A stretch of 64,000 nt of DNA from Bacillus horti (GTDB lineage: Bacteria; Bacillota; Bacilli; Caldalkalibacillales; JCM-10596). Below are positions 16,681-27,378 of the stretch, one piece after another (positions within the stretch are counted from its first letter, which is position 1; every line of letters begins with the position of its first letter). The stretch lies in contig NZ_JAUSTY010000010.1 of the NCBI RefSeq assembly GCF_030813115.1, positions 62,001-126,000 of the forward strand, written 5' to 3'. The position numbers were made by a program, and so were the translations under genes. The notes below the pieces were generated by a model. The model saw nothing but the letters and a program-made list of their open reading frames with translations, was not told where the DNA came from and made no database searches.

Positions 16681-17875
16681 GCAAACGTATGATTTTCAAA
16701 CAAAACTCCTGCACAATGATCATAAAATAGAGAAGTATACTGGTGCGGTCAGTGTACCCATCTATCACGCTTCTACCTATCATCAATGGGATGTGGAGCA
16801 GCCTGGTGAATATGATTATGCTCGCTCAGGTAATCCAACTAGAGCAGCGTTAGAGCAAACGATAGCTGAGCTAGAAGGTGGTTCGAGAGGCTTTGCCTTT
16901 GCTTCAGGTATGGCCGCTATTACAACTGCTTTCTTCTTACTATCTAAAGGCGATCATGTCTTAATTTGTGATGATGTATATGGTGGAACATACAGAATGA
17001 TTACTAAGGTCCTTAGTCGATTTGGGATTGAGCATAGCTTTGTAGACATGAGTAATGTAGACGAAGTCGAAGCTAGTATAAAGCCCAACACCAAGGTGTT
17101 ATATATAGAAACACCATCTAACCCTTTGCTTAAAGTGACTGATTTGAAGGCGATTGTCCGACTGGCTAAGAAGTATGATTGCTTAACCTTTGTAGACAAT
17201 ACCTTTCTAACACCAGTCCTACAGCGTCCGTTGGAGTTAGGGGTAGATGTGGTTATCCATAGTGCTACTAAGTTTATATCTGGCCATAGTGACGTCATAT
17301 CAGGACTTATTGTCGTGAAGAATGAAGAGCTTGCTGAACAAATTTATTTTCTTCAAAATTCATTCGGAGCCGTTTTAGGAGTTCAGGATTGCTGGCTCGT
17401 ATTACGCGGATTAAAAACCTTATCTGTCAGAATGGAGCAATCTACGAGAAGTGCGTATCAAATTGCAGCATTCCTTGAGCAGCATCCTTTGGTCGAGCAG
17501 GTTTATTATCCAGGACTACGCTCCCATGAAGGCTACTCGATCCAACAGCAGCAAGCTAAATCAGCGGGGGCGGTCCTTTCATTTTCACTTAAAAACAAAG
17601 AAGCCGTTAAACAATTTGTAGAGCGGGTTCAACTACCTGTGTTTGCTGTAAGCTTAGGTGCAGTCGAATCTATCCTATCTTATCCAGCACAAATGTCACA
17701 CGCGGCAATGTCTCCTAAAGAGAGGGAGAAAAGAGGAATTACAGATGGACTATTGCGTCTTTCTGTAGGTCTTGAGAGCACAGAGGATTTGCTTCGAGAT
17801 CTAGAGCAAGGCTTAGAGGGAGTAGGAGCAACATATTCCTTCCGTTTAGAAAGTCGGGAAAAGCAGATTCGCTAG
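16673..17875 (+). CDS. metC: Cystathionine beta-lyase
   Basis: A second PLP enzyme of the Cys/Met family, 400 residues, with Lys200 in IHSATKFISGHSD and the YGGTYRMITK segment. In the metI-metC arrangement this copy cleaves cystathionine to homocysteine. ATG 16673 follows GAGGGGG at 16657-16663 and overlaps metI by 8 bases, which suggests coupled translation. ATG 16655 would add six residues but lacks a site. The assignment to beta-lyase instead of gamma-synthase depends on operon order. Confidence 0.88.
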   Translation: MAKQTYDFQTKLLHNDHKIEKYTGAVSVPIYHASTYHQWDVEQPGEYDYARSGNPTRAALEQTIAELEGGSRGFAFASGMAAITTAFFLLSKGDHVLICDDVYGGTYRMITKVLSRFGIEHSFVDMSNVDEVEASIKPNTKVLYIETPSNPLLKVTDLKAIVRLAKKYDCLTFVDNTFLTPVLQRPLELGVDVVIHSATKFISGHSDVISGLIVVKNEELAEQIYFLQNSFGAVLGVQDCWLVLRGLKTLSVRMEQSTRSAYQIAAFLEQHPLVEQVYYPGLRSHEGYSIQQQQAKSAGAVLSFSLKNKEAVKQFVERVQLPVFAVSLGAVESILSYPAQMSHAAMSPKEREKRGITDGLLRLSVGLESTEDLLRDLEQGLEGVGATYSFRLESREKQIR

Positions 17876-17963
17876 AGAGTGGCAGAGATACAGAGAAAGA
17901 CTAAAATTATAAAAGTAATTTGACAATCATAAGATTTTACTAATCAAGATAAGGGGAAATGAC

Positions 17964-19874
17964 ATGAATCTTTTACAGGCGCTTGAAAAGCAAATCCTTG
18001 TAGCAGATGGGGCTATGGGGACATTATTATATTCCTATGGGATTGGCTTATGCTATGAGGAATTGAACCTTACTGAGCCTGAATTAATTAAGCAGATTCA
18101 TAAAGCATATTTATCAGCTGGAGCACAGGTTATCCAAACGAATACGTATGGCGCTAATTATGAGAAGTTATCTCGTTACGGACTTGAGGATCAGGTTCTT
18201 GAGATTAACAGAACAGCCATAAAATTAGCTAAGGAAGCTATTGAAGAATTTAAACAAGATGGAGGAAAAAATAGAGGAGCATCACTTAACCAGCTGTCAG
18301 ATAGTCCTTATTTGTTAGGTACCATTGGGGGCATTCGAGGTCTAGGAAAAAAGGCGACAACCCTTGATGAAATTAAACGTACCTTTCGGGAGCAGCTTTA
18401 TTGTTTATTGTTAGGAAACGTAGATGGCATTTTATTAGAAACCTTCTATGATATGGAGGAGCTCCAAACGATCCTACCGATTATACGTAAGGAAACTGAT
18501 CTGCCTATTATTGCTCAGATTACGCTACAAGAGGTAGGTGTGGTTCAGGATGGACTTCATGTGACGGAAGCCTTCCAGCAGCTTATCGACTTAGGTGCTG
18601 ATGTGATCGGCTTGAATTGTAGACAGGGGCCTTTTCATATGGTTCGCTCCCTTGAAGAGGTCCCTATCCCGAAAAATGCTTTCTTATCAGCCTATCCAAA
18701 TGCAAGCTTGCCAGATTATGTCGATGGACAATTTGAGTATAAAAGTGAGCCAGAGTATTTTGGGCAAAAGGCATTAGATCTTCGCAACCAAGGGGTTCGT
18801 CTGATGGGTGGCTGCTGTGGTACTAGACCTGAACATATTGCAGCTATGCGAAAAGCAGTATCAGGTTTAGAGCCGCTTACAACAAAAGAAATCAAAAAGC
18901 TAGAGCAGCCTATTACCATTATCCATCAGCCTCCTACGGAGCAGCCTTTATATGAAAAAGCAAAGGAATCAAACACAATTATCGTTGAGCTAGACACTCC
19001 CAAAAAGCTAGATATCCAAACGTTTCTGCAAGGAGCAAAAGCCCTTAAGGAAGCAGGAATCGATGCACTAACGATGGCAGATAACTCGTTAGCAACCCCA
19101 AGAATCTGTAATTTGTCAGCGGGTACTCTAGCCAAATCACAGGCAGGAGTTCGGCCACTTGTCCATATTACCTGCCGGGATCGGAATTTGATTGGATTAC
19201 AATCCCATCTCATGGGTCTGCATAGCTTAGGGATACATGACGTTTTAGCTGTAACAGGTGATCCGTCCAAAATAGGAGATTTTCCAGGGGCTACCTCGGT
19301 GTATGATCTTTCCTCCTATGAATTGATTTCACTTATTAAGAAATTTAATGAAGGGTTATCCTATTCTGGAAAGCCATTAGGCACGAAAACATCCTTCACC
19401 GTCGCCGCTGCTTTTAATCCAAACGTACGTCATTTGGATAAGTCGATCAAACGCTTAGAAAAAAAGATTGAATGTGGAGCCGACTATTTTATCAGTCAGC
19501 CTGTCTTTAGTGAGAAGAGACTGGAGGAGGTCTATGAGGGGACAAAGCATTTAAAGACACCAATTTTTATCGGAATCATGCCTTTAGTTTCCTCTAGAAA
19601 CGCAGAATTTTTGCATCATGAGGTTCCAGGGATACAACTAACAGATCAGATTAGGGAGAAGATGGCTAGTGTAGCAGGTGATCCACAGGCTTCAAGCCAA
19701 GCAGGATTAGAGATAGCAAAAGGACTAGCTGAAAAAGCGTTGCAATACTTTAAAGGTATATATCTCATTACACCGTTTATGCGCTATGATCTCACCGTTG
19801 AACTAACAAAGCATATCAGAGAAATTACTGGCTCTAAGAAAGGGATTATGTACGATGACTCTTACACCGTTTGA
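17964..19874 (+). CDS. yitJ: Bifunctional homocysteine S-methyltransferase/methylenetetrahydrofolate reductase
   Basis: A 636-residue fusion. Residues about 1-310 form a zinc homocysteine methyltransferase domain ([22 protein letters not shown], and the paired-cysteine [10 protein letters not shown]). Residues about 330-630 form an FAD-dependent MTHFR barrel ([36 protein letters not shown]). This YitJ-type fusion supplies methyl-THF and methylates homocysteine. It overlaps metH by 20 bases. It replaces a stand-alone metF in this operon. Confidence 0.92.
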   Translation: MNLLQALEKQILVADGAMGTLLYSYGIGLCYEELNLTEPELIKQIHKAYLSAGAQVIQTNTYGANYEKLSRYGLEDQVLEINRTAIKLAKEAIEEFKQDGGKNRGASLNQLSDSPYLLGTIGGIRGLGKKATTLDEIKRTFREQLYCLLLGNVDGILLETFYDMEELQTILPIIRKETDLPIIAQITLQEVGVVQDGLHVTEAFQQLIDLGADVIGLNCRQGPFHMVRSLEEVPIPKNAFLSAYPNASLPDYVDGQFEYKSEPEYFGQKALDLRNQGVRLMGGCCGTRPEHIAAMRKAVSGLEPLTTKEIKKLEQPITIIHQPPTEQPLYEKAKESNTIIVELDTPKKLDIQTFLQGAKALKEAGIDALTMADNSLATPRICNLSAGTLAKSQAGVRPLVHITCRDRNLIGLQSHLMGLHSLGIHDVLAVTGDPSKIGDFPGATSVYDLSSYELISLIKKFNEGLSYSGKPLGTKTSFTVAAAFNPNVRHLDKSIKRLEKKIECGADYFISQPVFSEKRLEEVYEGTKHLKTPIFIGIMPLVSSRNAEFLHHEVPGIQLTDQIREKMASVAGDPQASSQAGLEIAKGLAEKALQYFKGIYLITPFMRYDLTVELTKHIREITGSKKGIMYDDSYTV

Positions 19875-22800
19875 GCAAGAACTACAAAAAAGAATATTAG
19901 TGCTTGATGGGGCGATGGGAACGATGCTTCAGCAGGCTAACCTGACAGCTGAGGATTTTGGTGGAGAGGAGTACGATGGCTGTAACGAATATCTTAACCT
20001 TACAGTACCGGATAAAATTGAATATATTCACCGCGCCTATCTTGAAGCTGGTGCTGATCTCATTGAAACGAATACGTTCGGAGCTACAGAGATTGTTTTG
20101 AACGAATATGACTTAGGACATTTAGCCTTTGAGATTAATCGAGTAGCAGCTGCTTTAGCCAAAAAAGCGGCTGTAGATTTCTCAACCCCTGACAAACCTC
20201 GTTTTGTAGCTGGTTCGATGGGTCCAACTACAAAATCCATTACTGTTACAGGAGGAACAACCTTTGAGGAGCTCATTGCTAATTATAAGGAGCAGGCTTT
20301 AGGCCTACTACAGGGTGGAGTAGACTTGTTTCTATTAGAGACATGTCAGGACATGAGAAATGTGAAAGCTGGATTTATTGGCATTGAACAGGCTATTTCA
20401 GAATTTGGACAACGTGTACCTCTCATTGTGTCAGGAACCATTGAACCGATGGGAACAACGTTAGCCGGCCAAAATATCGAAGCCTTTTATCTATCTCTTG
20501 AGCATATGAAGCCTACTGCTGTGGGCTTAAACTGTGCGACTGGACCAGAATTTATGACCGATCATCTTCGTTCGCTTTCACATCTAGCGTCAACAGCAAC
20601 GATCTGCTATCCTAATGCTGGTCTACCAGATGAGGAAGGGCACTATCATGAATCTCCAGAATCCCTTGCCCAAAAGCTAGTGGCGTTTGCGGAAAAAGGC
20701 TGGTTAAATATTGCCGGAGGATGTTGTGGCACGACTCCCGCTCATATTACAGCCATTGTAGAAGCGGTTAAACCCTATTCTCCGAGAAGCATAAGCCCCT
20801 TGCACCCACACGCTGTGTCAGGAATTGAACCCTTAATCTACGATGATTCAATGAGACCACTTTTTGTTGGTGAACGGACGAATGTTATTGGCTCACGAAA
20901 GTTCAAAAACCTGATTGCAGAAGGGAAATATGAGGAAGCCTCAGAAATTGCTAGAGCCCAAGTGAAAAATGGAGCCCATGTCATTGATGTGTGTTTAGCT
21001 GACCCAGACCGTGATGAACAGCAGGATGTCGATCAGTTTTTAGCTCAGGTCATTCATAAGGTGAAGGTGCCTTTAATGATTGACTCTACTGATGAAAAAG
21101 TCATCGAAAGTGCGTTAACCTATTCCCAAGGAAAAGCAATTATTAATTCCATTAATTTAGAGGATGGTGAGGAGAGGTTTGAAAAAATAGCTCCTTTGAT
21201 CCATCGCTATGGAGCAGCTGTCGTGGTTGGGACGATTGACGAGGAGGGCATGGCTGTTAAAGCAGAGGATAAAGTCCGTATTGCCCTTCGCTCATATGAC
21301 TTATTAGTGAATAAGTACGGGATACAGCCTACAGATATTATTTTCGATCCGCTTGTCTTCCCTGTTGGAACAGGAGATCAACAATATGTGGGGTCTGCGG
21401 AAGAAACAATCAAGGGAATTGAACAGATCAAAAAAGCGCTACCTGAGTGCTTAACCATTCTTGGTGTGAGTAACGTTTCCTTTGGCTTACCACCGGCAGG
21501 GCGTGAGGTGTTAAACGCTGTATATTTGTATCATTGTACAAAGGCGGGCTTAGACTATGCCATTGTTAACACAGAAAAGCTTGAACGCTACGCCTCCATT
21601 TCTGAAGAAGAAAGAGCCTTAGCAGATAGGCTTATCTTTGAAATGAGTGAGGAGTCACTACAGGAGTTTACAGCATTCTATCGTGGTAAAAAGGCCAAGG
21701 AAAAGCAGAGTCAAGTGGACCTTCCTCTTAATGAAAGGTTAGCCTATTACATTATTGAAGGAACAAAGGAAGGACTCATCCCTGATCTAGAGCTGGCGTT
21801 AAAGGAATATAGTAACCCTCTGGACATCATTAATGGACCACTGATGGATGGGATGGCTGAGGTAGGAAGATTATTTAATGATAATCAGCTTATCGTAGCG
21901 GAGGTTCTGCAAAGTGCCGAAGCGATGAAGGCGGCTGTAGCTTTTCTAGAGCCATTAATGGAGAGTGGTTCAGAAGGAAGTAATGTGAAGGGTAAAGTTA
22001 TTCTTGCCACCGTTAAAGGAGACGTTCATGATATCGGTAAAAATCTAGTAGACATCATCTTAAGCAACAATGGCTATAATGTGGTCGATCTAGGAATTAA
22101 GGTAACTCCAACGGAATTAATAGAAGCGATTCGTAAAAATAACCCAGATATCATTGGTCTCTCTGGCCTACTTGTAAAATCAGCACAGCAGATGGTTATA
22201 ACGGCTCAGGATTTAAAGGCTGCTGAGATTTCTTTGCCTATTCTAGTCGGTGGTGCAGCGCTCAGCAGACAATTTACAGATACGAAAATATCTGCTGAAT
22301 ATGAGGGACTTGTGCTTTATGCGAAGGATGCGATGGACGGCTTAGCTTTGACCAATCGACTGCAGAAGGAAGAGGAACGGACTAAGCTGTGGCAGGAGCG
22401 AGAGGACAGAAAACAAAAACGATTAGAAAACGATGCCCAGAAAAGTGCTTTGTTCGGTAATCGTTCTAGCTCTACGGCTGTTCTTGAAAAAAGGAAATCC
22501 TCTGTCTCTACGTCTGTTCCGGTTTATCAGCCGAGAGACTTGAAGCGCCATATTCTGCGTGACTATTCCGTAGCACACCTTATTCCATATATTAACCAGC
22601 AGATGCTCTTGGGACACCATCTAGGATTAAAAGGAAAGGTATCTCGCTTACTTGAGGAGAAGGATGCTAAAACCCTTGAATTAAAACAACAGGTAGACTC
22701 GCTTTTGGATGATGTTCAAAGAGAAGCTTTAATTCAGGCGAATGCGATGTATCAATTCTTCCCTGCTCAAAGCTCAGGGGATGATGTGATTATCTATGAC

Positions 22801-23322
22801 CCAGAGGACCCTACGAAGGAAATCCAGAGATTTAATTTCCCTCGACAGGATAAAGAACCGTTCCTTTGTCTAGCAGATTATATAAGATCTGTTGAGAGCG
22901 GTGAGATGGACTATGTTGGTTTCTTCTCTGTAACAGCAGGTCAAGGAATTAGAGAGAAGGCAGCAAGCTATAAGCAGCAGGGGGATTATCTAAAGAGTCA
23001 TGCGCTACAAGCTCTTGCTCTAGAATTAGCAGAGGGCTTTGCAGAGCGAGTGCATCAGCTTATGCGTGATTTCTGGGGCTTCCCCGATTCACCTGATTTT
23101 ACGATGCAGGATCGTTTTTCAGCTAAGTATCAGGGTCAACGCTTCTCCTTTGGCTATCCCGCCTGTCCTCACTTGGAGGATCAAGCTAAGCTATTCCAGC
23201 TTATTCAACCAGAGGATATAGGCGTTCAGCTTACAGAAGGCTTTATGATGGAGCCAGAGGCTTCCGTGACTGCTATCGTGTTTGCTCATCCGGACGCTCG
23301 GTACTTTAATGTTCAGGTTTAA
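19855..23322 (+). CDS. metH: Cobalamin-dependent methionine synthase
   Basis: A full-length 1155-residue MetH. Domains in order: homocysteine-binding (zinc cysteines in GLNCATGP and [10 protein letters not shown]), methyl-THF-binding pterin domain from about residue 335 ([14 protein letters not shown]), cobalamin cap and Rossmann domain with the base-off His725 in GDVHDIGKN, and the C-terminal SAM-dependent reactivation domain (about 890-1155, with [10 protein letters not shown] and [13 protein letters not shown]). It makes methionine from homocysteine and implies access to cobalamin. ATG 19855 lies inside yitJ. It ends the S-box operon. Confidence 0.95.
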   Translation: MTLTPFEQELQKRILVLDGAMGTMLQQANLTAEDFGGEEYDGCNEYLNLTVPDKIEYIHRAYLEAGADLIETNTFGATEIVLNEYDLGHLAFEINRVAAALAKKAAVDFSTPDKPRFVAGSMGPTTKSITVTGGTTFEELIANYKEQALGLLQGGVDLFLLETCQDMRNVKAGFIGIEQAISEFGQRVPLIVSGTIEPMGTTLAGQNIEAFYLSLEHMKPTAVGLNCATGPEFMTDHLRSLSHLASTATICYPNAGLPDEEGHYHESPESLAQKLVAFAEKGWLNIAGGCCGTTPAHITAIVEAVKPYSPRSISPLHPHAVSGIEPLIYDDSMRPLFVGERTNVIGSRKFKNLIAEGKYEEASEIARAQVKNGAHVIDVCLADPDRDEQQDVDQFLAQVIHKVKVPLMIDSTDEKVIESALTYSQGKAIINSINLEDGEERFEKIAPLIHRYGAAVVVGTIDEEGMAVKAEDKVRIALRSYDLLVNKYGIQPTDIIFDPLVFPVGTGDQQYVGSAEETIKGIEQIKKALPECLTILGVSNVSFGLPPAGREVLNAVYLYHCTKAGLDYAIVNTEKLERYASISEEERALADRLIFEMSEESLQEFTAFYRGKKAKEKQSQVDLPLNERLAYYIIEGTKEGLIPDLELALKEYSNPLDIINGPLMDGMAEVGRLFNDNQLIVAEVLQSAEAMKAAVAFLEPLMESGSEGSNVKGKVILATVKGDVHDIGKNLVDIILSNNGYNVVDLGIKVTPTELIEAIRKNNPDIIGLSGLLVKSAQQMVITAQDLKAAEISLPILVGGAALSRQFTDTKISAEYEGLVLYAKDAMDGLALTNRLQKEEERTKLWQEREDRKQKRLENDAQKSALFGNRSSSTAVLEKRKSSVSTSVPVYQPRDLKRHILRDYSVAHLIPYINQQMLLGHHLGLKGKVSRLLEEKDAKTLELKQQVDSLLDDVQREALIQANAMYQFFPAQSSGDDVIIYDPEDPTKEIQRFNFPRQDKEPFLCLADYIRSVESGEMDYVGFFSVTAGQGIREKAASYKQQGDYLKSHALQALALELAEGFAERVHQLMRDFWGFPDSPDFTMQDRFSAKYQGQRFSFGYPACPHLEDQAKLFQLIQPEDIGVQLTEGFMMEPEASVTAIVFAHPDARYFNVQV

Positions 23323-23358
23323 TAAATTATAGAGACATAAATAGTATAAAGAGGAGTG

Positions 23359-23392
23359 GGGAGTGCAGTAAAATGCACTTCCTTCTTTTATC
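23359..23392 (+). terminator. Terminator of the methionine operon
   Basis: GGGAGTGCA at 23359-23367 pairs with TGCACTTCC at 23374-23382 (one G-U pair, 6-base loop) and is followed by TTCTTTTATC. It lies 37 bases after metH. Confidence 0.75.
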
Positions 23393-23644
23393 TATTCGAC
23401 AAAATAAGAGAGACTTTGCTATTTACATACTCAAACCAATACAATAGCATAGTAGACATACAATTCTTTTGGTAAACAAATCCATTCATTAGAGTATCTT
23501 AATTGAAGCAAAGCAAGATAAAGGAGGAGAATCAAAAGAATAAACACAAATAACATTTTTTTAAGGGATTAATTGTTATTTAAAAGGTGGTAAAACTATT
23601 TTAGTAATTAAAGGTATAGGTAAGTGTATGAATAGGTGGTGCTT
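23393..23644. other. Intergenic stretch, no gene seen
   Basis: The AT-rich stretch between the metH terminator and the next small gene holds an orphan AAGGAGG at 23520-23526 with no start codon after it. I see no other supported feature. Confidence 0.5.
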
Positions 23645-23851
23645 ATGACAAGAGAGAGAACTTTAATTAAGCGAAGTATTTGGGCTAACATCATATTTAT
23701 AACTTTTATGATCATTGCTGTTGGAATTCTCTATATTAACGATGGTAGATTAATCCTTGTACTACCAACTCTAACGTTAATTATGGGTATCTTTTTGTTG
23801 CGGAATGACTTAAATAGGTTAAAAAGATATGATGAAAACATGCTTGAATAA
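23645..23851 (+). CDS. Small two-span membrane protein
   Basis: A 68-residue protein with a basic N-terminus (MTRERTLIKRS), two hydrophobic segments at about 11-30 and 37-54 separated by NDGR, and a charged tail (RNDLNRLKRYDENML). ATG 23645 follows AGGTGG at 23634-23639; GTG 23636 is inside that site. I do not recognise a family. It stands alone between two terminators, so it is probably monocistronic. Confidence 0.6.
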   Translation: MTRERTLIKRSIWANIIFITFMIIAVGILYINDGRLILVLPTLTLIMGIFLLRNDLNRLKRYDENMLE

Positions 23852-23913
23852 AGATAGGTTTATTATAAAATCAGGACTTAAAGGTAGAAATGAAAAAAAG
23901 AAGGAATGAAAAA

Positions 23914-23944
23914 AAAGAAAAGTGTATCGGGTACACTTTTCTTT
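23914..23944. terminator. Bidirectional terminator hairpin
   Basis: A perfect 13-bp stem (AAAGAAAAGTGTA at 23914-23926 with TACACTTTTCTTT at 23932-23944) and a 5-base loop lie between convergent genes. T-rich and A-rich flanks allow termination in both directions. Confidence 0.85.
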
Positions 23945-23967
23945 GTCTTATTCTACTACGGCTTCTC

Positions 23968-24468
23968 TTATTTTCTCACTAGATTTTTTATCGCCAACAT
24001 CGAATGATCCTGAATGATGCCTGTATCTACAAAACCCAATGAAGCGTATAATGTTTTAGCAACGACATTCCTTGTATGATAAAAAAGGGCGACATATTCT
24101 GCTTCCCCATGTGGCATCGTTTCAATATCCATCAACATTTTTTCAAAAGCAAGTTTGCCATAACCTTTACCCTGATAACTCTTATCAATCATAAAATACC
24201 AAATAAAATAGCTCATTTTCCTATAAAAAACTTCATTTTTGAATGATTTATGATCCATCGTATCATATGTATACATCAAAAATCCAACCACAACATCATC
24301 GGCATAAATGGCTAAGGGAATAGCTGGTTCCCCGTCTGCGTTCAACACATAAGCATCTGCAATGCTTCTAAGGTTAGTTAATTCTGTAAATTCTCTCTGG
24401 TTTTCACCAATATCAAGTGCTATTACATCATCTATGTTATCCCCGGTTATTTTTCGTAATTCAATCAT
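23968..24468 (-). CDS. GNAT family N-acetyltransferase
   Basis: A 166-residue GNAT protein. Motif A is visible as DKSYQGKGYGKLAFEKML, and the C-terminal motif B region reads NVVAKTLYASLGFVDTG. It opens MIELRKITGDNIDDV, the typical first strand. The ATG is 8 bases after AGGAG on the minus strand. Proteins of this shape include diamine acetyltransferases, but the substrate cannot be told from the sequence. It converges on the small membrane-protein gene through the shared terminator at 23914-23944. Confidence 0.8.
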   Translation of the reverse strand: MIELRKITGDNIDDVIALDIGENQREFTELTNLRSIADAYVLNADGEPAIPLAIYADDVVVGFLMYTYDTMDHKSFKNEVFYRKMSYFIWYFMIDKSYQGKGYGKLAFEKMLMDIETMPHGEAEYVALFYHTRNVVAKTLYASLGFVDTGIIQDHSMLAIKNLVRK

Positions 24469-24618
24469 TTTTTATCTCCTCTACAGTAGAAAAATCTAAT
24501 TGTATTATAGCAAAGGTTCATAGTAGTGTATGTTATATAACGTTTTTAGAAAATTTAACAGACTCAAAAACTTAATGAACAAGATACGAATGAAAGGGTA
24601 AGACTCAGGGTTCTTGTT

Positions 24619-24834
24619 CTAGATCAATTTACTAGTTTTTTTGGAAACTCCTACTAAAATAAAAGTAATTAAAAGTAACGTAAAACCAAGTGCTAAAATA
24701 CTCCCTTCTCCGAATAAAGAAACTAACAATACATTATATGAAGGCATACCCAATGCTGAAATAAGTGGCAGAATTAGTGCCGATATCATAATACCAGATA
24801 AAAACCATAAACTTAATTTCATTTTCTTCTGCAC
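24619..24834 (-). CDS. Small two-span membrane protein
   Basis: A 71-residue protein starting at GTG 24834, about 6 bases after an AGGAGG on the minus strand. Two hydrophobic segments span about residues 7-29 and 37-62, joined by GMPSYN. It ends with a basic tail (SKKTSKLI). I do not recognise the family. The good ribosome binding site and length-appropriate helices support a real gene. Confidence 0.55.
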   Translation of the reverse strand: MQKKMKLSLWFLSGIMISALILPLISALGMPSYNVLLVSLFGEGSILALGFTLLLITFILVGVSKKTSKLI

Positions 24835-25140
24835 AACATCACCTCCTATTACATTTTATCACAAAATTATTAATTTACAGAAGTTAATATTCTTATAATT
24901 ATAATTTTGATGGACTAAATAGTAACCTTCTATTAACTCTCCATTATTATACATAGAATTATTCCAAGATGGGTTTCATATTTGTCTCACAAATAGACAC
25001 ATAATAAGCTTGATTGGTACAATAAATTAGGGATATCAGTTTTATCTTGAATGCCTAGCTGAAAATCATTTAATTTAATTCAATGAGTTATCAGAACGTA
25101 TAGAAATGCTTGTGATGTACTAAAAATTGGAGGATTACAC
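24835..25140. other. Intergenic stretch between divergent genes
   Basis: About 300 AT-rich bases lie between a minus-strand membrane-protein gene and a plus-strand acetyltransferase gene. Promoters for both are expected here, but no match is strong enough to call. Confidence 0.4.
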
Positions 25141-25614
25141 ATGAACATTCGGACAGTGAAGGGCTCAGATTACTATACAATATCCCCATTAATCAACGAG
25201 TGGTGGGGTGGCAGGGAAATGTCACATCGTCTCCCCAAATTATTCTTTGACCATTTTAATGATACGAGCTTTATTGCTGAAGAAGCTGGAGAGATCATTG
25301 GCTTTTTAATCGGCTTTCTTTCCCAAACTAATCCAGAGGAAGCATACATACATTTCGTAGGAGTCCATCCAGAGCACCGCAATAGAAAAATTGGCAAAGA
25401 ACTATATAATGAGTTTTTTCATAAAGTGAAGAGTTTTGATCGAAGCAGAGTTCGCTGTGTAACTTCTCCTGTGAATAAGACATCTATTGCCTATCATACA
25501 AAAATGGGATTTGAGATTGAACCAGGGAGTAAGGCTGTAGATGGTGTATCAGTCATAGAAAACTATGATGGGCCAAATCAAGATCGGGTTGTATTTGTGA
25601 AGAGACTTTCTTAA
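25141..25614 (+). CDS. GNAT family N-acetyltransferase
   Basis: A 157-residue GNAT protein. Motif A is [20 protein letters not shown] and the motif B region is [18 protein letters not shown]. It is preceded by TTGGAGGATTACAC before ATG 25141. The substrate is unknown. A 39-base gap separates it from the alpha/beta hydrolase gene, so the two may be cotranscribed. Confidence 0.82.
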   Translation: MNIRTVKGSDYYTISPLINEWWGGREMSHRLPKLFFDHFNDTSFIAEEAGEIIGFLIGFLSQTNPEEAYIHFVGVHPEHRNRKIGKELYNEFFHKVKSFDRSRVRCVTSPVNKTSIAYHTKMGFEIEPGSKAVDGVSVIENYDGPNQDRVVFVKRLS

Positions 25615-25653
25615 AACAAACAAATAGGGACTTCTTTTGAGGAGAGAAGGTAA

Positions 25654-26535
25654 ATGGGACATAAAAAAAGACTACGTTTAGATAACGGGGAGACCATCGC
25701 TTACCAGGAAAAAGGTCATGGAGATAAGGTTATCATTTTTATCCACGGAAATATGTGCTCAAGCGATCATTTTTCATCGTTACTTGGGGGAATAAATCAA
25801 GAAAAATATACATGCTATGCTCTCGATTTGAGAGGATTTGGTGACAGTACATATCATACACCCATTGAGTCAGTCAGTGATTTAGCAAAAGACGTTTATG
25901 CATTCATAAATAAAATGCAATTAAATAAGGTGAGTTTAGTTGGTTGGTCTGCTGGTGGTCCAGTATGCCTTCAGTTATGTGTTGATCATCCTAATGTGGT
26001 AAAGGAAATCATTCTCTTAAGCTCAGTTGGACTAAAGGGAGATCCTTTATTAAGAAAAAATAAAAATGGTGAAATAACTGAGGGTTACTATACTAGCAAA
26101 GAAGAAATGGCTCTTGATCCTGAGGTTTTTATCCCCGCCCAAGCTATACAAAAGAATGATTTTCAAACCATAAGTTCAATGTGGAATGTGGGAATTTATA
26201 CGAATCAGAAGCCTTCCCCTACTAAAAATGAAACACTTGTTAATGAAACATTAAAGCAAAGAAATTTAGTAGATGTTTATTGGGCACTTGCTCATTTTAA
26301 CTTATCAATGGAGCATAATGGATATATACATGGCAATGGTTACATAAAACAGATCGTTGTCCCTGTGTTAAGTTTTTGGGGAGAGCAGGATCCTATTGTA
26401 AAATTAAAGGCGGTTCAAGATACCGTACACTTTTTACCTAATGCTTCGCTAAGAATACTGAAGGAATGCGGACATTGCCCACTCATCGACAGCCCAGATG
26501 AGATCATTAAAGGTATGGAAGAGATCATTTCATAG
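25654..26535 (+). CDS. Alpha/beta hydrolase
   Basis: A 293-residue alpha/beta-hydrolase-fold protein. The oxyanion region is HGNMCSSDHF, the nucleophile elbow is GWSAGG, the acid is probably the Asp in WGEQDPIVK and the catalytic His is in KECGHCPLIDSPDE. There is no signal peptide, so it is cytoplasmic. The C-terminus is similar to esterases and C-C bond hydrolases of this fold, but the substrate is unknown. The ATG follows GGAGAGAAGG. Confidence 0.82.
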   Translation: MGHKKRLRLDNGETIAYQEKGHGDKVIIFIHGNMCSSDHFSSLLGGINQEKYTCYALDLRGFGDSTYHTPIESVSDLAKDVYAFINKMQLNKVSLVGWSAGGPVCLQLCVDHPNVVKEIILLSSVGLKGDPLLRKNKNGEITEGYYTSKEEMALDPEVFIPAQAIQKNDFQTISSMWNVGIYTNQKPSPTKNETLVNETLKQRNLVDVYWALAHFNLSMEHNGYIHGNGYIKQIVVPVLSFWGEQDPIVKLKAVQDTVHFLPNASLRILKECGHCPLIDSPDEIIKGMEEIIS

Positions 26536-26584
26536 AGTGCATACATTATAACTTTCACTGAAACATTGGAGGGGGAGAGAAGTT

Positions 26585-27277
26585 TTGAACTCAATATTAG
26601 TTGTTGAAGATAACGAGGACTTAAATCTGGCATTAAAAGAAGCCTTAGAGCTAGCTGATTATCAGGTAACCTCTGCATATACGGGTACAGACGCTTTAAA
26701 GGAATTAGAAAAAAATCCTTATGACTTAATATTGCTAGATATTATGCTACCTTATAAAAGTGGTGATGAAGTTCTAAAGCAACTCAGAACCAATTCTACA
26801 GTTCCCGTAATCATGATCTCGGCCAAGGATCTTGTGGGCACAAAAGTGGATCTATTGAAGCTGGGAGCAGATGATTATATTACCAAGCCATTTGACTTAG
26901 ATGAGGTTGTTGCTAGAGTAGCTTCTAATATACGACGCTCTCAATATATACAAGGAAATCAATTGGATCAAAATCAATTGTATGGTTATAAAAGTCTAAC
27001 GCTTAACGCTGAAACGAAAAGTGTAACTGTACATACAACAGAGCTTGAACTGACAGCCAAAGAATATATGATTTTGGAGCTGTTGCTGAAGTCCAAAGGT
27101 AAGGTCTTTAGCAAAGCGAATTTATATGAATCTGTTTGGCAGGAGGACTATTTTGGAGATGACAACGTGATTAAAACCCATGTTAGTAACCTGCGTAATA
27201 AACTAAAAAAAGTAAGTCCTGAAGAGGATTACATAGAAACAGTATGGGGCATGGGATATCGTCTATATAAAGATTAA
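26585..27277 (+). CDS. OmpR/PhoB-type response regulator
   Basis: A 230-residue two-component response regulator. The receiver has the acidic pair in VVEDNEDL, phospho-acceptor Asp52 in LILLDIMLP and Lys in ITKPFD. The C-terminal winged helix is complete (LELTAKEYMILELLL, VIKTHVSNLRNKLKK, VWGMGYRLY). The TTG start follows GGAGGGGGAGAG. The ABC transporter genes and a histidine kinase gene follow, so it probably activates the transporter through the repeats at 27318-27336. Confidence 0.92.
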   Translation: MNSILVVEDNEDLNLALKEALELADYQVTSAYTGTDALKELEKNPYDLILLDIMLPYKSGDEVLKQLRTNSTVPVIMISAKDLVGTKVDLLKLGADDYITKPFDLDEVVARVASNIRRSQYIQGNQLDQNQLYGYKSLTLNAETKSVTVHTTELELTAKEYMILELLLKSKGKVFSKANLYESVWQEDYFGDDNVIKTHVSNLRNKLKKVSPEEDYIETVWGMGYRLYKD

Positions 27278-27317
27278 GCTATAAACTTATCGTTTTCTTT
27301 ACCTTTGGCTTGTTTTC

Positions 27318-27336
27318 TCTAAACCCTTTCTAAACC
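27318..27336 (+). promoter_or_regulatory. Tandem TCTAAACC repeats, candidate response regulator site
   Basis: TCTAAACC occurs twice, at 27318-27325 and 27329-27336, with an 11-bp period. Same-face direct repeats of this period are the usual OmpR-family binding pattern. They lie 43 bases upstream of the ABC ATPase gene and just after the regulator gene. Confidence 0.5.
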
Positions 27337-27378
27337 TATGGGAAGTAAACTTGAAAACAGAAAGGACAGGTGAAAATA

